Positions 33,901 to 44,311 of a stretch of 64,000 nucleotides of DNA are shown here, piece after piece. The first letter of the stretch is position 1. Each line of letters begins with the position of its first letter. The stretch comes from Halisarca cf. caerulea (taxonomy: Eukaryota > Porifera > Demospongiae > Chondrillida > Halisarcidae). Where the stretch lies: NCBI GenBank assembly GCA_963170055.1, contig CAUJGJ010000332.1, forward strand, positions 1,970,001-2,034,000, written 5' to 3'. A program made the translations under genes and the position numbers. The notes under the pieces were generated by a model. It was not told where the DNA came from, did no database searches, and worked only from the letters and a program-made list of their open reading frames with translations.

Positions 33901-36900
33901 GCTGATTTCCCAATGCCCCTGAATTACAGTATTGGGATTGAAAATACAGAAACTAAGCTAACTCTGAAGATTGATGGTTTGAATGACACTTTCAATGATA
34001 ATGCAGTAACTGTTCTCTGCCCTGATAAATTTGATGACACTCTTTTTAATAAAAGCTATGTGATCTTGATTGTTGGAGTGAAATTCATGGAACTGGATAC
34101 TTCATACTGGACAATAGTAAGCTAGTAGTACAGTGAATGGGGGATAATACAAGTTTAGGTACTTGTAACTCTTTTCTGTATGTATACACATGTAGGTTGG
34201 TAGCAAGCAAGTTCCTCTGACTTTCATACCTTTCTGCTATAAATGTGTCATTAAAAGTATTTCTGTTGCCATTGCTGGAAATGACATTTCCGAAGATGAC
34301 TTCCAGAATTTTGAGATACAGAACAATGATTCTAATGGTAAGTGCAATACATACATACGTATTTGTACATCCTGGATGTTTTTGATTATAATATTTGTGG
34401 TTATATATTTGTATAAAGAACTTGTACATAATTATATATTACGTATGTAGCATCAAATGTACAAAGAGTAGGACAGCTTTACAACAAATTAAGTACCTAC
34501 ACAATGTCATAATATACTGTATTGTGTTTAAATGTATTCAAACATATTACATACATTCATGCAAAATATGATTGCAGGACTTGCCAGTCACTCAAAAGGT
34601 GTGCACTGCCAGTGTTGCAGTGAAATTATACCTGACAGGCATTAAGTACCTTTGTATATCCTTCAACTGATGAAAGTACGTACTGCATGCACATTTCATA
34701 TACATAGAGAAATGTCATACTTCTGTGTTTAAAATGCTATATCATGCATGTTCTTATGCTCACATCATGATAGACCTTATATACAATATGTGTGCATACA
34801 ACTGGAAAAAATAAGTATTTTTCTGTCAAGTGTATGATGTTTTGCATAAAATACAGCCATTTGAGAGAATGCTCCAGTCAGTAAATGTTTCATTTAATGG
34901 TATGAAATGTAATCTTGTGTAAGTATGTCTTGTAGTGTCTGCCTCCTATACAGCATTACCTGAAACCAGGCAATATTAACATGTGTGTAAACGTAACTTA
35001 ATCATGGCGATATTATCCCCTCCAATTCATCCCATATTTGTGATCCTAATGCAGGAATGGAACTAGACTCTCAACAAAAATTTCAAGTCAACAATACTGG
35101 CTATCTCATATACAATGAATCAACCTTTTGCTTTCCTGAAGTTAACCTGGAGTGGAATCTTTCAGGATCATACAAGACCTTCTATTCCTTGGCACTGGAA
35201 CACTTTGACATAGAATGCAAATGTGGTGAATGTGGACAAGGGCTATGTGGTATGCCATTAAGATCACTGTTCATTAAACAAAAAGTAAGGATACATGGAA
35301 AATTATTTTTCTATACATATTTCAACAACTTATATCCTGCCATTGTTGTGTATGCATACCATATATACGCACATACATACTGTCAGCAAAAGGGTTGTAG
35401 TTGTGCATTGACCATACTATAAAAAGCACCATCATGGTGGCAAACTCTCATAGTAAGAAGAGAGAACTTCAACACGGTAAGACACAACTATTCTAAAATT
35501 TTGTTCGTAACTTCTTAAAAGCTCCAACTAAAGCTAGGGTAGTTAGGAATGTACTAACCACGATAATCTGAGACAAAACATCAGTGTTTTGCTAATGTGC
35601 TATAAGGCCTTTTCTGGGAATTCCACCCTTCTTCACTAGCACTGGGCAGAGCAGTTATGGATGTTCCTTGGAAACCTCCCATCACAGGATTGGTCAATTA
35701 CAACCCTTTGCTGATACTTTAGACCTGCTAACTAACCAGTACTTGGCGTTAATCTAGGCATTCAGTGAAGATGTCTGTTTAATACCATCTAGCGGTTTCG
35801 GATTTTCCTTGTGATGGGAGGTTTCCAAGGAACATCTGTTACTGCTCTGCCCAGTGCTACTGATGACAGGTGGAATTCCCAGAAAAGGCCTTATAGCACA
35901 TTGGCAAAACAGTGATGTTTTGTCTCAGATTATCATGGTTAGTACATTTCAATCTACATACATACATACATACTGCATGTATTAAATGCGTATGCGCATA
36001 AGCCATGAGATGTAAAATGTGTGATTGTACTGCTAGGTATATAAAGTATATTGAGAAAGTATGTACTACTTACAAAACTTCCATATTACATTGCTGCATA
36101 TTTTGGGTGCACCTTAGGGTCGAACAAATTTTCATTATCATGGTTGGGTTGAAATAGAACCCCAGGAGTCATCGTATGAATGCAAGGTGCGTTTTGTCTT
36201 CATTATTTACTGTATGTAGATTTGTCAGCATTGTCAAAATTCATGTATATGCATACATAAGTGGAAAATGTTCAAACCCTATGTGCTTATCTGCCATTAC
36301 TGTATATAAGTGGGCAATATTTTCAATAGCATTGCTAAACCAGCACATTTCATTCAACAGTAATCATATCATTGCTATTTTGTGATAATTGCAACATCCA
36401 GATAAGGATAACAATCATGGCAATCCAAATGTTGACATATTTTGTGGCCGGTTAAGGATATCCCAATTTGAGGATACTTGTTGTGCTCATGGTGTACACT
36501 GTTTCTGTATAAAGCCTTGGTTTGATGCCATAACATATTATTTTATTATAGACAACAGTCAGAGCTAATTAAAGTAATATCTCCCATATCTATACTTATG
36601 CATGGATTACATCGTATTCGTGTTAAAGCACAATTTCATATCCACCACATTGTCCTGCTTGCAGCTAACAGCCATCTTTAGTGAAGATTTCAGCTGTGTA
36701 TCAAAATGTCTAGGTCTTTCTTCATGGGTTAAGGGCTTTTCCTTGGATGCTAGTGGTAAGTTGACTATTTTGCTTTCTACCACAAATACTATAAATGCTG
36801 TATGTGATCCAATAATTTAGAAATGTTACAGGTATCGATTTGTATGTATCCACTTATTTATAATAAGCATACATGCACCCACTCAACTGTACATGTTAGT

Positions 36901-39900
36901 ATGTACCACAGTGACCACAGTACAGTCATGTTTGGGTTATTCGACACAGTTTGTAGCTAAAATACTTGTCGGATAACAGAGGTTGCTGGATAAGTGAGGC
37001 AGATTTGTGTACATAGAGATAGTCAGTGTTGCTGAATTGATGGTTGGATAAATCAGGTTTCTGGATAACTCACATCCGGATAACCCAGGCGTGACTGTAT
37101 ATTATTAGCTGTCTTGTGTGCAAGAACATGCTGCAGATAGGAGAGTATATAGGTCTTTCCCCTTCACTTCATTCTAGGACGCCCTCCTGAAGGTGTAAGT
37201 AACATCACAATTGTTCAGGATGGATTCTGTTTTAACATATCATGGCTAGGGCCTTCTATAACCAACGGTAAGATAACTCACTATGAGGTTACAGTTATTG
37301 AATGGATGCCTACCAGTGCAATAAATAGCACAGGACATAACAACTTCAATACAACTGTAAGTTGATGATTTAACCCCCAAACTCATGATCACAAGCAGTA
37401 TGCCTGTGTGCAAGATAGTTATTGAATTCAGGCTAATCATCTCTTCATAGACAACTAGCTTGCAGTATTGCTGTGTGTACTGCAAGGCCTTTGATGGTAT
37501 TTTATTGGTAGTAAGTGTTGTAGGAAGCAACAAGTATGGCAGCAGCAAGAATAAAAGAGAAGTGGTTTATTGTATGTACTGTAATGTGTTGAATTTGTGC
37601 AATAACATTTTCATATTTTTCTTCTGTGAATTACCAATCATCCTATAGCTGTGATATATCCCTTAAGGCAGCAAGATGCAAAGGCTGAAAACTTGGGATA
37701 TATTGCCATTGTATTTCTTGTACTAATGGTAATAGTGGCAACACTAGTAATTTCTATTGCCTTGGTGAGATAAGATCATATTGAGGATTCTGTATGTATG
37801 TACAATTATTGAGACCATATAATGTGCATGTATATAAAATACTATAATCATTATCATAATATTGATTCGATTCTTACAATTTTTTGTGTCCACACACAGT
37901 ATATTTATAGTACAGCCTGTATGTGATGCCATGCTGAAATTTCCCTTAAAATTTCTTGTAAATGTGAACATACAGGTGAACCTCACTATAATGAACCCTG
38001 GATACAATGAACTTTCTGATATAACAAACATAGACCTTCAATGTACACTTATTTACTCTATATAAATGAACCCTGATGTAGTGAACTGTAAGCTTTAATG
38101 CACAATCCTTCTCATAATATTATACTGTTTTATAGAAGAGAAAATTGGGAAGAAAGAAAAAAGGAAACATTTTATTATTACAAACAAGTGCTAGTCACAG
38201 ATTTTTTCAGAAAAGTCCACCTTCACCTGTGGATAGATGGACCATCTCTGTGAACTCATTTGACCCTGATAGTTTCAATCTCATTGGGGAAGGAGCTTTC
38301 TCTTCAGTGTATTTCTGCAATGTACAAGGTCCGCTGTCAACTCCCACCAATCTTCATCACTTTAAAAATTGTGTGGAACACCCAGTGGCAGTGAAAATAT
38401 GCAAGGGTAAGTACATACAGTTGACCCTCTCTATAATGTACCCTGGATACAATGAACTCCTTGATATAACAAACATAAACCTTAGAATGTACACCTACAG
38501 TATGTATTCTATTGTAAGCAAATGTGATGTAGTGAATTAACCCCCTATTACAGTGAACCTTTTCAGCGGTCCTGAGGGGGTTCGTTATATATAGAGAGGT
38601 TTGACTGTAGTAGTAAATTTACAAGCTAAAGCTTTGCAACAATACTCTATAAATTATTATGGCCTTAGTATACGTACAGTAGATACTGTAGACCAAAATG
38701 TATGGGAAGATTCCCATGACATGCACAGCATTCAATTTTAACTTTAGGCTGTGTGCACTGCACTCTCATCAGCCAATAATGACCCTACCAACTTGGAATC
38801 TCCACATCTATTGCAAAGTGATGACAGAAGGCTCTAGATCACTACCCCACCCAGGGAGGCTGCACCATACTGTAAGACATGACTCCTTGACAATCCTTCT
38901 CTTTGTTCTACGTCCACACATCCTTAACAGTGCATGCAGGAATGCTGGACAACCGTGCTGCAGGCAGTAAATGGGAGATTTATAGGCATTCATGGTCTTT
39001 GTATCATTCCAATCAATATTGTCTTTGAATCCAAGGTTGTTTATTTGTGAAATTCTTTTATATTTAATTGTCAATCTCCTTTGCATAATATACACATGAA
39101 TCTGTTTGCCACAATTGAAATGATAATGCCAGTATTCAGAAAGAATACAAGATGTTTACAGTATATTATAACATTTATATACTATACATACAATGCGCAT
39201 ACTGTGCAGTATACTGTACACATACTGTACACATATCTCATACACATAATCTATAAGAAACTTAATCAAAATTTAATGCAAGTAAGAGATCTTCAGATCC
39301 ATAAAGTTTTTTATGAGGTGTTTCTCAATTATTTGCAGAAACTGCTTCTGAAAATGAATTGATTGCCTTCAAAAATGAATGTACCATTTACAAGCACCTC
39401 TCAGCCAACTGTTGTCCCTATATCCTACAACTTGTTGGGCTGCAACTACAGAGTCCACCTCCAATGATAGCACTTGAGCTGGTGTATTGTGGAAGCCTCT
39501 TGGATCTACTGCAAAACAGCACTGTAGAAGTCAGTATCTCAGCATTCATTCAATATAATAATGTAATATATGCCACTTACTGTAACTTGTGATGTGGATC
39601 TTACTTGCATGTACATAGATCAAGGAGGGTTCAAGTACAAAATGCCTCAAAGATCAGGTTTATGATGCAAATTGCTGCTTTGCTGAAATGTATTCTGTAC
39701 TATCAAATGTTTTCCTGTGCGGTGTCTTTTTTACTATTACAAATGCAGAAGAGAAAAATTAGCCTCATTGAATTTCAAAGGCAGTGTGAAGGGAAGGTGG
39801 ACTCGTTTGTTTCCTTGAAGGAGAGATCCAAGCAGGAACTGCAAGGAACAAATGATCTAACAATATCAATTAAATGGAGTCAACTAATGAAGTTCATTGT

Positions 39901-41716
39901 TCAGATAGCAAGAGGAATGGTAAACCAAACACAGAATCCGTGTATGAGCTCAATTTAAAAGCATATATATACGTATGTTCTGCATATTGATCCCCTTCTT
40001 ATATTTCACTCAACATTTATAGGAGTTTCTCATATCCCAAGGTGTCCTGCACAGAGATGTTGCATGTCGTAACTTTCTTCTAAGTAATGGAATTGTGAAG
40101 ATATCAGATTTTGGATTTGCATGTCTACTAAATGACCAAGAGTGTGTGGAGACAGACTTACCAACAGAATGCAAGCCACTTCGTTGGATGTCTCCAGAAG
40201 CCTTCAACATGAATCTTTTTAGCGAAGCATCTGAAGTGTAGGTATATTAAGGCCTGTGTATACTAGGCAATATTTGGGCAACATTTACAGGCTTTGATGT
40301 TTCAGGGAACATTGTTGCTTGAAACAAACTTTTTCCTTTAGTTAGCAACATGTTGCCCAAGATTGCTAACATGTAACATCCTAACCTACACTACGCAACA
40401 TTTTCCCATACAGCAACATGTTGCCTAGTGTAGGTTGGCCTTTAGATATCGAGAATGTGATGTAGTCACCTATAGCTACACACTAATACCATACTGTGTA
40501 CGAAAGAGACCAGAAATTAAGTGTATGGTACCATATTTATGCAAGCAACAATACTGTACCCTTACCATTAGCAGAACTGATTAGCTATCAACTATTCACC
40601 TATACCAATTTCATTCATGCACACATGCATCTCCCTACTATATAGTACAATTGCAGTCTAGCAAGTTATAACTTATGCAAGTTATTATATATTCTTTGTG
40701 AGGGCTATTTTCTCATGCGATTCATATATTAATTTCAGGCATAGAATGTCATGCTTTATGCCATATATTATTCATCCTATATAATCTTGTTGTATATTTA
40801 CTGTATTCTACATATATTTTGGGTCCCTGCTTACACCAGCCCATCATGCGTGTTGATGGTGACCCCTCCCCTGTGAAATAATATTAAAATACAACATATA
40901 ATACAATACATAATGCTATACATGTGCATGTGTGCATTATGTAGGTACAGTATGTACAGTAAAACCTTTATCAAAGGACATAACTGAAATGCAGAAACCT
41001 CCTTAATCAGGACACCATTGCTCTGTCCTTCACATTGACATGGGTACATTTGAATCCTCTGAAATATGGACATCTCCATAAACAGGACAGCTTACTGTGG
41101 TCCCAATGGTGTACTCATTACAGAGGTTTCACTGTATATACTGTAAGTCAATGACATTGTGTAGTTGTTGTATTGAATTGTTGTCTCATTTTTGTGCATT
41201 CACATGCAGATGGTCCTTTGGGGTGTCACTGTGGGAGATATGTACTAAAGGTATGAATATGTGGGTGCATTGTGTGATTGTAAAGTGTATACAATACATA
41301 GTACACGACACAAATTTGAAACTGTACACAACTCAAATTATCCATACGTATACTTGTTGTTATGTAGTAGTCTTTATAATGATATAGCATTTTCTGTACA
41401 TGAATGGGTATGCATAATGAGCCACTTTATCAAGACTATTCCGAACCATACAATAACATGATCATTATATAAACATAGCTTGCATGTACTTCATGAACAG
41501 CTGAATTACCATAATTATATCATTTGCATGAATCTTTATTAGAGTATTCAGACTTATTTATTTCATATTTTTTTCTTATTTTCTCTATCCTTCATTTTCT
41601 ATCTCTGTTTGCTTTTGTATCTTGAATCCTGGTTGTCTGGGATAGTAGACATTGGCTAAAGACTCTCCCTATAGAATACACCCACCTAACCTAACCTAAG
41701 CTTTGATCATAAATGT

Positions 41717-41763
<47 letters not shown>

Positions 41764-42654
41764 GGGATACGTATACATGTGATTATCGTTGTAAGCACAT
41801 AATAATGTACGTACATGTATAATTATGATATGTAACTGAAAAAAGAACAGTATAAATGTGTGCACCATTTGTTTTCCTTGTATTATTAACTTTCTTACAC
41901 AATAGGATGTTTTCCGTACTCTTCGTTGTCTGATGCTGAAGTCTTAAAGGCCATTCAAAGTGAAGACTACTTAAAATGTCCAGAAGGATGTGATGACAAA
42001 GTGTGAGTATAAACATCAGAGCAAGTTTGTTTTCTTAGAATTGTATCATTGCAATCAGTAAATCACAGTACAAGACTTCACTATGAACAACAGGGAATTT
42101 CTACAATGATCAGTCAAATATTATGAAAAAAGAAGTTAATCATATAAAAATACAGTATATCGAACAAAGCAGCCAGTAAGAGCATGCATTTCATGTTCAT
42201 CTTGTGATACAAGCAACTGGCCACATGCAGTATATACAATAGTATCATTGTAGAGTTAATTTCATCCATATAATATTATACAATCGATCCTCAAGCCATT
42301 GTCAACATCATAAGATAAACATGATGCATCTAGCATTAATCATTTTCTCAATAGTGTGTCCAGTAATAATTATTCTAATTCTAATAAGTACCAAGTAAAA
42401 AAGCGGCCAAAGCCTCTTACTGGGTACTTTGTTCGATATACTGTATTTTTATGATTAACTTCTGTTTTCATATTTAATTGCATGACTAATCATTTTAGAA
42501 ATTCCCTGTTGTTCATAGTGAATTCTTGTACTGTGATTTACTGATTACAAAGACACAATTCTAAGAAAAAAAATGCAGATGGTTGATTGAGTGTGTTTGT
42601 TGGATAGCAGATCTATTGTTGGATTGTTATACCTGCTGAATCACACACACACAT

Positions 42655-42728
<74 letters not shown>

Positions 42729-43117
42729 TAATGCAAAACCAGAAGGCCGGTGCTATATACATACATCATTGCTAGAATACAAACACTTGGCCTAGCTAGA
42801 TGGCACAAATTATAATTATTGATCCTTGACTAAGCACGAGGGCATTTTATCACACAGCTATGCATTGCATTATACTATATATGCATGCCCTATAAAAAAA
42901 ATACTATACATACTGTACGTAAGTTATAATGGTATTTTTGGTATAATATTATACATTTTATATACGTATGTATATTATTATTAGCTACCAGATTATGCTG
43001 CAATGTTGGACCAAGGACCGGACAAGCAGACCAACATTTACAATGCTCACAAGGAAGCTCGAGGAATGTATGTGTGAACTGTACCCTTATGTAGTAATGA
43101 CAGATGACAAACAATAG
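30917..43117 (+). CDS. Receptor tyrosine kinase with FN3 domain, 18 exons
   Basis: Exons: 30917-31045, 33753-33809, 33898-34116, 34196-34337, 34578-34598, 35055-35284, 36118-36186, 36665-36755, 37178-37356, 37451-37571, 37649-37764, 38136-38406, 39339-39529, 39749-39919, 40023-40237, 41210-41250, 41906-42002, 42985-43117. Total 2493 nt, 830 residues, all GT-AG and in phase. Order: signal peptide (hydrophobic LILVLLFLLFRMLLAF), a short Cys-rich segment (RARCAATC), an N-glycosylated ectodomain, one FN3 domain (about 320-420; SWLGPSITNGKITHYEVTV), one membrane helix (YIAIVFLVLMVIVATLVISI), a basic juxtamembrane, then a kinase. Catalytic motifs are intact: glycine loop IGEGAFSSVY, VAVK lysine, HRDVACRN catalytic loop, DFG and WMSPEAF. 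There is an insert of about 40 residues before LMKFIVQIARGM. The RWMSPE and CRN motifs make it tyrosine-type. The ligand is unknown. No human orthologue is evident, which fits the large independent RTK expansion of sponges. The 21-nt exon 34578-34598 is the least certain. Confidence 0.9.
31721..31831. mobile_element. Fold-back MITE with TAGTCTGRCATAGCCAGACC ends
   Basis: The left end TAGTCTGACATAGCCAGACC is mirrored at the right end by GGTCTGGCTATGCCAGACTA, one mismatch in 20. The 111-bp element also has an internal palindrome around GGGAAGTCTTCCC. A solo end of the same type lies at about 58296-58314. Confidence 0.7.
33121..33532. repeat. Direct repeat, two 130-bp copies around a 148-bp spacer
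   Basis: Copies at 33121-33253 and 33402-33532 share AAAGTCTAGGTACCATGGTT through to CCAGCAACCTCCAGACCCAT with only a handful of differences, which indicates a recent local duplication. No coding potential. Confidence 0.85.
35548..35948. mobile_element. Fold-back element with about 145-bp inverted arms
   Basis: The left arm starts AATGTACTAACCACGATAAT and the right arm ends with its near-exact complement. The arms are almost identical through AAGGCCTTTTCTGGGAATTC and GTTCCTTGGAAACCTCCCAT. The loop is about 110 bp. It lies between receptor kinase exons 6 and 7 and is related to the element at 53165-53520. Confidence 0.85.
36921..37099. mobile_element. TACAGT-ended MITE (pogo/Tc1-like architecture)
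   Basis: The left end TACAGTCATGTTTGGGTTAT mirrors the right end (complement TACAGTCACGCCTGGGTTAT). The TA at each outer edge fits a TA target site. 179 bp, non-coding, in a receptor kinase intron. Confidence 0.65.
37975..38100. mobile_element. Truncated copy of the 38416/44672 TACAGT MITE
   Basis: It shares TGAACCCTGGATACAATGAA and GATATAACAAACATAGACCT with the full copies at 38416-38609 and 44672-44838 but lacks the right end. Confidence 0.6.
38416..38609. mobile_element. TACAGT-ended MITE, full copy
   Basis: Ends TACAGTTGACCCTCTCTATA and, on the other strand, TACAGTCAAACCTCTCTATA. It starts 9 bp after the 5' splice site of receptor kinase exon 12. Confidence 0.75.
40249..40442. mobile_element. 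Fold-back MITE with AAGGCC ends
   Basis: The left end AAGGCCTGTGTATACTAGGCAA is mirrored on the other strand by AAGGCCAACCTACACTAGGC. The interior repeats GCAACATGTTGC palindromes. It lies 12 bp after the donor of receptor kinase exon 15. Confidence 0.65.
40955..41136. mobile_element. TACAGT-ended MITE
   Basis: Left TACAGTAAAACCTTTATCAA, right (complement) TACAGTGAAACCTCTGTAAT. 182 bp, receptor kinase intron 15. Confidence 0.65.
41722..41761. repeat. (AT)n microsatellite
   Basis: Pure AT tract in receptor kinase intron 16. Confidence 0.95.
42037..42562. mobile_element. Long fold-back element, receptor kinase intron 17
   Basis: A 526-bp inverted repeat. The outer arms read AGAATTGTATCATTGCAATC onward through ACTATGAACAACAGGGAATTTC and return on the right as GAAATTCCCTGTTGTTCATAGT. 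The inner arms share ATACAGTATATCGAACAAAG and its complement. The central 180 bp is unique. Non-coding. Confidence 0.8.
42642..42727. repeat. (CA)n microsatellite
   Basis: CA tract of about 86 bp in receptor kinase intron 17. Confidence 0.95.
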
Positions 43118-43637
43118 CCATTTAACCATAATATTCTATTAACACCGCTACTAGTCTACATCTATTACTATGATAATCTATAGTTCAGTTAAATTCACAT
43201 GCATGACATTGTTGTCTTGAATTTTAATGCGGCTAATTTCTAATATAATGGGACATAGACTCTAGCTATATGGGCATGTTTGGGAGTAGGTCAAGACCCT
43301 GCATATGTTTGCTCATCAGAAGTGTACACGTTCTACAAAACAATGTACAATAATAGTTCTTACAGCTAGTATATTATGTATCAAGCAATGCGCAATTATT
43401 GTTTGGTCTTTATATTAATTAATGGTTACAGCTCCATCTTTGACTGAGTCATAGATTATAAAATTGGATTCTATACACGGCAGCTCAAGCTGATAAACAC
43501 AAATGTTGTGACAATATTAAAATGGTAGATGAAGCATGGATGAATTCTGAGAATTATGAGTCTATTAGACTGGCTAGTCTGCAACAGAGATGTCCATGCA
43601 CATGCAATATTTGAGGTGGTTGCAAATTAAGTGCAAA

Positions 43638-43861
43638 GTACCCTAAATTGGGAAATATTCACAAACAATAAATGTTGCAAATTGGGGTCAAATCTGGTAG
43701 GCAGAAAATTTATGGCTAAAAACTTTGCAAGTCTCACCATAGATTGTCCATACCTATACTTTGGAATGTGCACAGAAATATTGACAAAAGAATATTGCAA
43801 GTGGAGTCAATTCATGAAAACACGAATATTATTGCTTGCGGAAATTTCCCAATTTAGGGTA
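43638..43861. mobile_element. Fold-back MITE with ACCCTAAATTGGGAAAT ends
   Basis: The left end ACCCTAAATTGGGAAATATT is mirrored by the right end GGAAATTTCCCAATTTAGGGT. Internal GCAAATT and GCAAGT words recur. 224 bp. Confidence 0.65.
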
Positions 43862-43914
43862 TATTGGACAGTACACATGCAGACACCCTATGTATACCTA
43901 ATAATAAATGCACA

Positions 43915-44117
43915 TACAGTGGGACCTCTAGATCTTACTCCTCCAATAGTGGAATTAAACCTAGGCCTCAAGCTCTAACAGATATTTTTGTGCATGGGTC
44001 CAGATGGATTGCTGTGCACATAAATCAACCTCAGTAGTGGAACCTCTGTATGTATAACAACAAACCAATTAAATTTTTCAGTTCCCAAAGTGTCCGTTAT
44101 AGAGTGGTTCCACTGTA
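43915..44117. mobile_element. TACAGT-ended MITE
   Basis: Left TACAGTGGGACCTCTAGATC, right (complement) TACAGTGGAACCACTCTATA. Confidence 0.6.
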
Positions 44118-44311
44118 TGCATCTTCACACTCTTACCACTTATAGACTATTGCCTCTATCTATATGATTACTAGTAGGAATGGATATAATTATATAGTCA
44201 TATTTTTCTAGAACATTAATCATTAGATAAAAATATGCAGTTAAAATACAGGAAAAAATTATGGTGTGTCCACTGAAATAAATAAAGCCAAGATAGACAG
44301 CAAGAGATTAA

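Larger units (their letters stand above)
43118..44311. other. Intergenic gap between receptor kinase and ING 3' ends
   Basis: The two genes converge here. The stretch holds two small repeat elements (43638-43861 and 43915-44117) and otherwise AT-rich sequence. I find no convincing coding exon. Confidence 0.6.
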
